Source: Bacteroidota bacterium
GTDB taxonomy: Bacteria; Bacteroidota; Bacteroidia; Flavobacteriales; Flavobacteriaceae
Assembly (NCBI GenBank): GCA_023393485.1
Contig: JAEWLD010000170.1
Location: 1-6,447 of the forward strand
Reading direction: 5' to 3'
Length of the DNA: 6,447 nucleotides
In this document: piece by piece, positions 1 to 6,447 of the stretch
Layout: each line of letters opens with the position of its first letter
How positions within the stretch are numbered: the stretch's first letter is position 1
Notes under the pieces: model-generated
The model's database searches: none
Told to the model about the DNA's origin: nothing
The model's input: only the letters and a program-made list of their open reading frames with translations
Made by a program: the position numbers and the translations under genes

Positions 1-15
1 GACTAACACAAAACA

Positions 16-339
16 ATGAAGAAATTCATCCAGGCAATCGCTTTGCTGGCTTTTTGCAGTTGCGGGAACTTAGAAACCGCACCGGCATCACCAACCCAGG
101 CCGCAACGGTTAAAGAGGTTGAGTCAATCAACGCTGTAACTTCAGATCAATCAACCGAATCCCCGGTCGATGCTGCAACCGTTTGGGTCTGCAAAAGCGC
201 CGGGGCAAAAAAATATCACTTCAATAAAGATTGCGGCGGTTTGGGACGCTGCAAACACACGATTGAAGCGATGACGGTTGACGATGCTGAGGCGGTTGGG
301 TTGGAACGGTGTGGGTTGAAAAAGTGCAACGATCGGTAA
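16..339 (+). CDS. Small predicted lipoprotein with C-terminal Cys/His module
   Basis: This gene encodes a 107-residue protein of unknown function, probably exported and lipid-anchored. The N-terminus (MKK, then a hydrophobic stretch at residues 4-13) looks like a signal peptide. It ends in FCSCG, where C16, with Ser before it, is the likelier lipidation site; the lipobox is atypical because Phe and Cys occupy the -3 and -2 positions. A low-complexity linker rich in Thr, Ser, Ala and Glu follows (about 20-55). The C-terminal 50 residues form a compact motif: C59, YH at 67-68, C73-GGLGRC79, then C99 and C104. I recall similar YH..C.GL..C tails in small uncharacterised Bacteroidota proteins; metal binding is an inference from the residues. 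The ATG follows an A-rich leader without a Shine-Dalgarno sequence. Only 15 bases of upstream sequence are visible, so its promoter and operon partners are unknown. It converges on the large helicase gene and need not be related to it. Confidence 0.8.
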   Translation: MKKFIQAIALLAFCSCGNLETAPASPTQAATVKEVESINAVTSDQSTESPVDAATVWVCKSAGAKKYHFNKDCGGLGRCKHTIEAMTVDDAEAVGLERCGLKKCNDR

Positions 340-409
340 TATTTTTTTGTGTGTCAAGACATTCGTTATCAAAAAATATGGCTTTTATCAATTGTCAGGC
401 GTAATCAGT
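340..409. other. Short convergent intergenic gap
   Basis: These 70 bases separate the stop codon of the lipoprotein gene from the stop codon of the fusion helicase gene. Transcription from both sides would meet here, so a bidirectional terminator would be expected. There is a T-run just after the lipoprotein stop (341-348), but no GC-rich stem precedes it. The minus strand also shows no stable hairpin. I therefore do not call a terminator. Confidence 0.6.
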
Positions 410-3400
410 TCATCCATTTCGCTCAAAGTAAAGCTCCGGCAACAGAACTTTAATTTCATTTTCGGCGCCGTCTTTCAACCAATAAAGGATATAATTTACT
501 TTAGCCGCCTTCGTAACATATCCTTTTGCCTGGGTTGCATCCAGCCATTCCCTAAATCGTCTTGAGAATTTCAACACCTGTTCCCCGTCGGGAGTAGCGC
601 AACCATCATCCTTAAACCGCAGACTGTCTCCACTGAAGAGCTTGCCGACGCGATGTTGGACATAGTCAAAATAGTCAAGATAAACATCTTCATACGTAAG
701 ATGTACTGCGAACCCTTTCGGCGCCGAATAGATTTGCGTATCATCACGACGGACCAAACCTTCAGTGGCTAAATTATCAAAAATGGATGAATTCAGATGA
801 ATTGTAAGATTTGATTTCGCCCTTGTCATGGCCACATACAATTGTCGCTTGGCCTCGTCGGTGGTCGCATCAAAATTTTCGAGCAACAAATAAACGTTGT
901 CGAATTCTTTTCCTTTCGCTTTATGAATGGTTGAGACAAATATGGTCTCACTTCTCCGACCGTAAAAGTCTTCCAATTTTGATTCGCGAATGAAAGCCTC
1001 CAAATCAGAGATATATTTTTTCGGCGGGCAGGACGACTCATATTCAGTGATGATATTGTTGCAAATCTCCAACTTTGAACTGCGCTGGAATTTGGTTGAG
1101 AGATCCCGCTTTGCGTTTTCCCAGACTTCTCCGTGAATGACATACATTCCATCACTCATATTCAATCGATTTAAAAAGTACCGGATTTCAACAAGGTCGT
1201 AAAGATTAAACCCGTCATTGGACTGTATGAGCTTTGCCTGAAGTCCGCTTTTTAAGAGTAGCCCCGCAATTTTCGACGCCTCTTCATTCGTTTTGGCCAA
1301 CACGCACGTATTGCCTGTAAGCTCAGATTCGATAATTTCATTAACAATTGGCGTAATTAAATTTCCGGATTGGTGTCGGACCACTTTTATTTTCCCATTG
1401 CCTAACTGCATCGCGGTGATCGGCAAATGCTTTAATCGGTGACTAATCTTTTGAACGAACTGATTGGAAAAGTCTACAAGATTGCCCTTGCTTCTGTAGT
1501 TTTCGATCAACTCATGCTTGGTCGCTCCATTTACCGTAATGAAATGTTCGAGGTATTTTGAGTTGGCACCGCGAAACTCATATATGTTCTGGTCGTCATC
1601 ACCCACGGCAATTACCCTCATTTCCTCGTTGCTTTCCATCAGCGCAAGAATAAGATCGTATTCATCCTTATTCATATCTTGTGCCTCGTCAATCACCAAT
1701 ACTGTTTTGGTGATGCGATTCGGTTCGACCTCGCCGCTTTGAATTTTCTCAATTGTCTTCTTGATGATCTCGTTTGATTTTTCAAGGCTTCCGACTCTTC
1801 CCAGCAAGTCAAAACAATACGAGTGAAACGTCTTTATTTCAACGAAATGAGCGGCATTCCCAATAAGCTTGACAAGGCGCTTTTTAAATTCAGTAGCGGC
1901 AGCCCGTGAGAAGGTAACCATAAGCAATTGCTCGTGTTTTACGTCTTCCATTAAAAGCAATGAAGCGAGTTTGTGCACCAGGACACGCGTTTTACCGCTT
2001 CCAGGCCCGGCCGCGACGGCTATATGCTTGGTTTCGTTGTCCTTTATGATGTTAAGCTGCGCAGGAGAAAGATCGCCGAACAATTGTTTGAATTTCCCCG
2101 GCGTCATTTTCAGCCGCAAATCATCGACCCTGCTGCCCGGAAAATATTTTCTAAGAAATGAAGTATAATTCAGGTTGAAATAATCCTCGACGAATTGCAA
2201 TGCATCTTTATAGTCGTCGATCATTTTTTTGGCATACTCGCCAACGATGTGAATTTGCTGAATTTTATTTTCATAAAACTGGTTCAGCTTTTTATAATCA
2301 TCAAGCGTGTATTTTTTATAATTGTCCTTCTCTAGCCTTTCTATCGTCAGGCGGTTATAGGTGACCAAAAAGCCGCCTTCAATTTTCAGCGCTTCAATTT
2401 TAGTCAAATAAAATAATGCATCCTCAATGTCATCCAGATCGATTTGCAACTTAAACAAACTCGGCGAATTTTCGTAAGCCAGTTTTAATTCATGAACTGA
2501 AAAATCCACCAGAACTTCTTCTTTGTCGGCTTCGCTTTCGGAATTGTCAGTATTGCTCCGCTCGTACAATAGTCCGATTATAAATTTCGCAATTTCATGT
2601 CTTTTCCCCAATTTTTCAGCTAATGTCGACCCCGGGCGCAATGCAAGAGCAGCGACGTGATTTTTTGAATAAGAGACGTTGTGGGTTTGAATCCAATTTT
2701 TGATCGCCCAAAAATTGAAAACGGTCTTTATCCGGGCGGGATTTACGCCAATACAGCCTTCGGTTTCGGCATCTTCGTTAAGCGCCTTGATGTGAAAAGT
2801 CTGTTCGGTATCGGTTAAAAATGGCAGTAGAAAATTTTCGATTCGCGCAAAAGTTTCTAAGATTCTCAACGAACGATTTTCATTTTCGCCCCGTTTGATA
2901 AAAGCCGTGAGGTCTTTGGCATCGGCTAAAATGTTTTCATCCCGAAGCAACGTGATGATTTTGATAACTTCTTCCCTAACCATGCCAAGATGATCACTGA
3001 TATAATCAACACGCGACTCTGCAACCTCGCCAATTGTAGGCTTTCGGCTTCGGCTTGAGAACAGCTTTTTAATAATCCTGATGGCTTTCGCCTTTTGGCT
3101 TGCCTCAAACTTTTCGGATGCATTGATTTTATCGATTGCTTCCTGCGCGTTTTTGGAGAGAATACTGTTGGCAAAGATTTGAGGCATGTTTTGCCCACGC
3201 CGCAAATATCCGGCATCTTCCAACGCCGCAATTGCCGTTTTCACGCGTGTCTCGATCTCGAGGACATTGTCATCCCACCCGGCCTTTCGGGCAATTTCCA
3301 GTACCGAATTTGAAACTTTCGAACGAAATTTCGTGATGCCTTTGATCGCTTTCCAGATCTGCTGGATTTCTTTGATTGACAGTTTGGTTTGATTCAGAAG

Positions 3401-5242
3401 AATAAAGTGCTTGCTCAGGTCTTCTTCATTGAACAGGACAAAACAGTCGGCGGTAATATTCTCATCCCGTCCGGCGCGCCCTGCTTCCTGAATGTAGTTT
3501 TCGAGCGAATCGGAAATTTCATAGTGGATGACCATTCCAACGTCCTTTTTGTCTACACCCATACCAAATGCTGATGTCGCCACCATGATCGGCACTTCTC
3601 CGGCGATAAAAGCATTTTGATTGGCTGCCTTCTCCTTCGCATCCATTTTACCGTGATACGGCCTGGCCTCAAAGCCGTCCTTGCACAACCTTTCCGCGAG
3701 CTTAAACGCCTTATAGGTTCGGGAAACGTAAATGATCGTCGGGCATTTTTTTTCTTCAATAAGCTGTCTGGCCGTCAAATATTTTTCTTCCTCGTCTGCT
3801 TTTTCAAAAACCTCATAGCGCAAATTCGCCCGCGAGGTCTTCGAGGTGAACAATTCCAGATCCAACGCCAACTTTTCATTAAAGTATTCCTGAATGTCTT
3901 CGATTACCTTGCGTTTGGCGGTTGCGGTAAAACAGGAAACCGGAATGCCTTCCTGCAGCCGTTTCTCTTTTTGAATGAGTTTGATAAAATCGGCGATATA
4001 TAGATAGTCGACCCTGAAATCTTGTCCCCAAGATGAAAAGCAGTGTGCTTCATCGATAACAAAGCGCGCAATCTTTCGACCGAGGATTAATTTCTCGATT
4101 GTTTTCGAGCGGAGTGATTCAGGTGAGATGTAAAGGATGCTGGCCAATCCTTCCCCGACTCTTCTAAATGATTCCGTCCGTTCAATCGGGTCAAGCATGC
4201 CGTTGATCGTGACGGCGCCGGTAATCCCAATTTTCTCAAGGTTATCAACCTGATCTTTCATCAGTGATTGCAACGGAGAAATGACTATCGTCAGCGCCCT
4301 GGAACTTTCACCGCTGATCAGTGCCGGAACCTGAAACGTAATCGACTTTCCGCCACCGGTTGGAAATACTGCAAGTATCGATTTGTTGTTGACTGCAGCC
4401 TTTACCGCCTTTTCCTGTAATGACTCACCATCAAAGGTTCGGTATGATTCAAATCCGAAAAACCGTCTCAAACCCTTGCGAACGTCAAGTACACTATCGC
4501 AATATTGGCATCCGGAAACACACGGGCGGTTTCGCAATCTGAACATGATCCGCTCGACATCGGGATAATTTGCCAACACCCAAGGCGGCGTGATCGAATG
4601 AACGTTTTTATTCCGGATAAAGGAATCGATCAGTGATAAGCTATAGGCAAGCGCAACGGGATATTCCGAAACCAGATTTGCGAGATCGACGTTTTGGCAA
4701 ATATCGGTGCCGAACCTATCATAGATCAATTTTTCAATCGGCTGTCCGCTTTCGGAAAATGACACGAACTTAAAAAAAGCACTAAACTCCGGCTGGTCAT
4801 TTAGAAGAGCGTAGAAAACTTGCTGCATGGTCTGCTCCAATCGCCTGAAAGCACTGACCTCGTCGTAGAATAGATCTTTGGCTTTGATCGAGTCATTGAG
4901 CGGATTGTTTGCTTCTTCGGACTGAAGTTTATCGTCCTTTAATAAATTGTGATAAGGATTGGTTGGAAACAACAGGGGCGAAAGATATAGTGTATCAATG
5001 GCTTGCTCGTGGTCAATTCCAGCATCACGTAAAACATTTCCAAGATATTTAAGATCGTGCCTTATAATATTATGCCCGCAAATGAAATCAATGCCGTTAA
5101 GGAATTTGACAAATTCAGCGGCAGACGGTTTATGAAAAAAAGAACCGTCGTCTTTAAGACCTCCGATATCGATGATATTCCTGGTCTTAAGGTCGATTTC
5201 GGTGTCGATGAATGCGATTTGCTTATTTGTTGGTTCTGCCAT
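410..5242 (-). CDS. DEDD exonuclease-RecQ-UvrD fusion helicase
   Basis: This 1610-residue protein (numbered from the ATG at 5242) probably unwinds and trims DNA in the cytoplasm. A DnaQ-like exonuclease fold comes first (about 8-125): FIDTE with D13 and E15, GHN..RHD with D63, and D117 in NPLND. A C-x3-C-x2-C cluster (C241, C245, C248) precedes a RecQ-type core: TGGGKS at 295-300, DEAH at 397-400 followed by the RecQ loop CFSSWGQDFR, TATA at 439-442, and QEAGRAGRD at 585-593. The usual RecQ zinc-ribbon cysteines are absent after the core. Winged-helix-like segments follow (about 646-685, 734-781 and 912-970). A UvrD-type core ends the enzymatic part: LSPAQ, AGPGSGKT at 1078-1085, DEAQD at 1185-1189, GDDDQNIYEFRGA, ENYRS, HKAKGKEFD and YVAMTRAK. 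The last 120 residues are unassigned. A TTG at 5257 would add five residues; the ATG is preferred. All motifs look intact, so this is not a pseudogene. Its place downstream of hsdR suggests a defence or repair role. Confidence 0.93.
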   Translation of the reverse strand: MAEPTNKQIAFIDTEIDLKTRNIIDIGGLKDDGSFFHKPSAAEFVKFLNGIDFICGHNIIRHDLKYLGNVLRDAGIDHEQAIDTLYLSPLLFPTNPYHNLLKDDKLQSEEANNPLNDSIKAKDLFYDEVSAFRRLEQTMQQVFYALLNDQPEFSAFFKFVSFSESGQPIEKLIYDRFGTDICQNVDLANLVSEYPVALAYSLSLIDSFIRNKNVHSITPPWVLANYPDVERIMFRLRNRPCVSGCQYCDSVLDVRKGLRRFFGFESYRTFDGESLQEKAVKAAVNNKSILAVFPTGGGKSITFQVPALISGESSRALTIVISPLQSLMKDQVDNLEKIGITGAVTINGMLDPIERTESFRRVGEGLASILYISPESLRSKTIEKLILGRKIARFVIDEAHCFSSWGQDFRVDYLYIADFIKLIQKEKRLQEGIPVSCFTATAKRKVIEDIQEYFNEKLALDLELFTSKTSRANLRYEVFEKADEEEKYLTARQLIEEKKCPTIIYVSRTYKAFKLAERLCKDGFEARPYHGKMDAKEKAANQNAFIAGEVPIMVATSAFGMGVDKKDVGMVIHYEISDSLENYIQEAGRAGRDENITADCFVLFNEEDLSKHFILLNQTKLSIKEIQQIWKAIKGITKFRSKVSNSVLEIARKAGWDDNVLEIETRVKTAIAALEDAGYLRRGQNMPQIFANSILSKNAQEAIDKINASEKFEASQKAKAIRIIKKLFSSRSRKPTIGEVAESRVDYISDHLGMVREEVIKIITLLRDENILADAKDLTAFIKRGENENRSLRILETFARIENFLLPFLTDTEQTFHIKALNEDAETEGCIGVNPARIKTVFNFWAIKNWIQTHNVSYSKNHVAALALRPGSTLAEKLGKRHEIAKFIIGLLYERSNTDNSESEADKEEVLVDFSVHELKLAYENSPSLFKLQIDLDDIEDALFYLTKIEALKIEGGFLVTYNRLTIERLEKDNYKKYTLDDYKKLNQFYENKIQQIHIVGEYAKKMIDDYKDALQFVEDYFNLNYTSFLRKYFPGSRVDDLRLKMTPGKFKQLFGDLSPAQLNIIKDNETKHIAVAAGPGSGKTRVLVHKLASLLLMEDVKHEQLLMVTFSRAAATEFKKRLVKLIGNAAHFVEIKTFHSYCFDLLGRVGSLEKSNEIIKKTIEKIQSGEVEPNRITKTVLVIDEAQDMNKDEYDLILALMESNEEMRVIAVGDDDQNIYEFRGANSKYLEHFITVNGATKHELIENYRSKGNLVDFSNQFVQKISHRLKHLPITAMQLGNGKIKVVRHQSGNLITPIVNEIIESELTGNTCVLAKTNEEASKIAGLLLKSGLQAKLIQSNDGFNLYDLVEIRYFLNRLNMSDGMYVIHGEVWENAKRDLSTKFQRSSKLEICNNIITEYESSCPPKKYISDLEAFIRESKLEDFYGRRSETIFVSTIHKAKGKEFDNVYLLLENFDATTDEAKRQLYVAMTRAKSNLTIHLNSSIFDNLATEGLVRRDDTQIYSAPKGFAVHLTYEDVYLDYFDYVQHRVGKLFSGDSLRFKDDGCATPDGEQVLKFSRRFREWLDATQAKGYVTKAAKVNYILYWLKDGAENEIKVLLPELYFERNG

Positions 5243-5288
5243 CAATTCGGTAAGCAAGCTGATTATTCAATGCTCTGTCACTATTCCC

Positions 5289-5325
5289 TATTTCAAATAG
5301 ATGTAAATTTAAAAATTTTGAAATA
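5289..5325. repeat. Perfect 9-bp inverted repeat, possible operator
   Basis: TATTTCAAA at 5289-5297 is matched exactly by its reverse complement TTTGAAATA at 5317-5325, with a 19-base AT-rich spacer. The arms are centred 28 bp apart. The repeat lies 47 to 83 bases upstream of the helicase ATG, where a promoter would be expected. It could be a binding site for a dimeric regulator or a weak hairpin in the leader RNA. The arms are AT-rich, so chance is a real alternative. No regulator gene is visible in the window. Confidence 0.45.
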
Positions 5326-5380
5326 TCCAACTTCGTTTGGACTAAGTTCTTTAAAATCAGATAAGTGTGGAAAGATTTAA

Positions 5381-5411
5381 ACAGGTATTTAATTCAATGA
5401 ATAAAGCCTGT
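5381..5411 (-). terminator. Weak hairpin after hsdR, possible terminator
   Basis: On the minus strand, 12 bases past the hsdR stop codon, ACAGG pairs with CCTGT. An inner TATT/AATA pairing is separated from it by a 3-base bulge. A T-rich stretch (TTTAAATCTTT, sharing the last T of the stem) follows. The order is right for an intrinsic terminator of hsdR, but the outer stem has only 5 bp and the T tract is interrupted, so the call is tentative. Confidence 0.25.
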
Positions 5412-5422
5412 CGGCATTCCCG

Positions 5423-6447
5423 TCATCCCCCAAAAAACGTCGCCACAAAATCCTCAAACTTCAACCGCACTCTTTCACCGATTGATTTGCGCTGCAACAC
5501 CGACGGTTGGGTTTTTAAAGTCGTGATCACTTCCTGGCTGGTCGGCGTTCTTTGGGTAAAAAGATAATCTTCGACCAGGCTTTTCAATTTGTTTTCATCG
5601 AGGTTTTCCTCGGCTACGAGTTTGTCGAGCGCGATCTGTTTTTCGGCATCCATGAACGAGTCGAAATCTTCTTCCAGGTTGTCGTCCTGGATGAGCGGCA
5701 GGTTTTCAGTAATGAATTTTTCGATCAGTTCGCGTTTGCTTCTCAGGCGGACGTCGCCGGCAACAAGATCGAGGATTTCTTTTTCCTTGCGCTGGCGTTC
5801 TTCTGCGGTCGCTGCCTTGAGTTTGGAAAGCAGGTTGAGAATGTAAGCAACGGTGATCTCATCGCGGTGGATCAGTTCCAATTCAAAATCAACCTGGTCG
5901 AGGATCGATTCCTTTTCCTTTTCGGTGGCGCTTCTCACCTTGTCGTACAAATCGAGGTATTTGCTTTTATAGTCCTCGAAATCCTGCTCACCCATCGCCA
6001 GGTCGTCAAAGGTAAAATCGGCGTAGGAAGCGATGACGTTGCGAAGCCGCATCAATTCGCGGAACGCCTTGATAAATGCCAGTTCGTCTTCTTCGCTTTC
6101 GAGGTCATCGACCGCATCGAGCGTCGGTACGATGCCGAGCAATTTCCCAAAAGCCTCATTGAAATCCCGGACATACTGGTCATACGGCTCCATAATGATG
6201 ATTTCCTTGGCTTCCTTGTTTGAGAAGAGCGCGATCGCGTCATCGGTAGCTTTTTTGAGATTGCGGAAAACAACGATGTTGCCCTGCGATTTCTTCTGGC
6301 CGTAAATCCTGTTGGTCCGCGAATAGGCCTGGATCAATCCGTGATAACGAAGGTTTTTGTCGACATAAAGCGTGTTGAGGCTTTTGCTGTCGAAACCCGT
6401 CAGGAACATGTTCACCACAAAAAGAATGTCTATCTGCTTCCTGCGGA
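5423..6447 (-). CDS. hsdR: Type I restriction enzyme R subunit, C-terminal part
   Basis: This is the last 340 or so residues of HsdR, the motor and nuclease subunit of a type I restriction-modification complex, which pulls in unmodified DNA by ATP-driven translocation and cuts it. The frame stays open to the right edge, starting RRKQIDILFVVNMFLTGFDS, which matches helicase motif V of the family. LIQAYSRTNRI follows as motif VI, and the sequence then passes into a charged, mostly helical C-terminal region ending in FEDFVATFFGG, as in the EcoR124I-like group. Full-length members have around 1000 residues, so the nuclease domain and first helicase domain lie outside the window. The GTG at 6418 is an internal valine codon, not the real start. 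hsdM and hsdS are not visible and would be expected upstream (beyond the right edge) or elsewhere. The visible part is uninterrupted. It is transcribed towards the fusion helicase gene. Confidence 0.93.
   Translation of the reverse strand, partial: RRKQIDILFVVNMFLTGFDSKSLNTLYVDKNLRYHGLIQAYSRTNRIYGQKKSQGNIVVFRNLKKATDDAIALFSNKEAKEIIIMEPYDQYVRDFNEAFGKLLGIVPTLDAVDDLESEEDELAFIKAFRELMRLRNVIASYADFTFDDLAMGEQDFEDYKSKYLDLYDKVRSATEKEKESILDQVDFELELIHRDEITVAYILNLLSKLKAATAEERQRKEKEILDLVAGDVRLRSKRELIEKFITENLPLIQDDNLEEDFDSFMDAEKQIALDKLVAEENLDENKLKSLVEDYLFTQRTPTSQEVITTLKTQPSVLQRKSIGERVRLKFEDFVATFFGG

Larger units (their letters stand above)
5243..5422 (-). promoter_or_regulatory. AT-rich leader between hsdR and fusion helicase
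   Basis: This 180-bp stretch lies between two genes on the same strand and is clearly more AT-rich than either. It is longer than a typical operon spacer, so the helicase gene may have its own promoter here. On the minus strand, TCTATTTG (plus-strand 5294-5301) differs by one base from the Bacteroidota -7 element TAnnTTTG. I see no correctly spaced TTG upstream of it, so a promoter there is only a weak possibility. No good Shine-Dalgarno sequence precedes the ATG at 5242. No small gene is convincing here. Confidence 0.35.

Noticed and set aside
366..391. Direct repeat TTATCAA (366-372 and 385-391) in the convergent gap
   Set aside because: Seven AT-rich bases in a short AT-rich gap are expected by chance. 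No insertion or attachment-site context is visible.
3617..4003. Plus-strand open frame of 128 codons
   Set aside because: It is antisense to the RecQ core, where motifs prove the minus-strand frame.
4499..4522. C-x3-C-x2-C looks like the radical SAM signature
   Set aside because: The surrounding sequence runs straight into a RecQ core and shows no radical SAM barrel, so the match is coincidental.
5243..5257. TTG at 5257 as start of the fusion helicase
   Set aside because: An in-frame ATG lies five codons downstream and the extra residues add nothing to the exonuclease fold, which begins at FIDTE.
5057..5380. Plus-strand open frame of 107 codons reaching into the intergenic gap
   Set aside because: Over half overlaps the exonuclease module antisense. 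I see no recognisable domain or start signal.
5552..6223. Plus-strand open frame of 223 codons
   Set aside because: It lies antisense and wholly inside hsdR, whose family motifs are clear. Its translation is an unnatural Phe-rich mirror of the Glu/Lys-rich HsdR tail.
6416..6418. GTG as the start of a short stand-alone hsdR-like gene or a truncated pseudogene
   Set aside because: The same frame continues to the window edge with conserved HsdR residues (RRKQIDILF), so the gene is cut by the window and not broken.
1..6447. CRISPR array, tRNA, rRNA or transposase
   Set aside because: Reading both strands by eye I saw no repeat-spacer pattern, no RNA gene features and no transposase motifs. Nearly all the window is covered by the three coding regions.

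Overview
The window reads like a defence or DNA-maintenance locus from a bacterium, probably of the Bacteroidota/FCB group. That assignment rests on weak signs: neither visible start codon has a clear Shine-Dalgarno sequence, the base composition is moderately AT-rich, and the small lipoprotein carries a Cys/His tail of a kind I recall from Bacteroidota. I cannot name a genus.

Layout from left to right: a short plus-strand gene (16-339) encodes a small predicted secreted lipoprotein with a Cys/His-rich C-terminal module. It converges on a very large minus-strand gene (410-5242), with 70 bp between the two stop codons. The large gene encodes a protein of about 1610 residues that joins three enzymatic modules: an N-terminal DnaQ-like DEDD exonuclease fold, a RecQ-type superfamily 2 helicase and a UvrD/Rep-type superfamily 1 helicase. 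Long regions between and after these modules remain unassigned. Upstream of it, after a 180-bp AT-rich intergenic stretch with a perfect 9-bp inverted repeat and a weak hairpin, lies the 3' end of a type I restriction endonuclease subunit gene, hsdR (5423 to the right edge), on the same strand.

The two minus-strand genes would be transcribed in the order hsdR, then the fusion helicase. The gap is wide enough for the helicase to have its own promoter. HsdR translocates and cuts unmodified DNA. The fusion protein has the parts to unwind and trim DNA ends, so a shared role in anti-phage defence or in processing restriction breaks is plausible. This is inferred from position and domains and is not shown by the sequence. 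The strongest candidate for an under-described system is the exonuclease-RecQ-UvrD fusion next to type I restriction. I recall similar large 'RecQ family' proteins in bacterial genomes, so the architecture itself may not be new, but I know of no established function for it.
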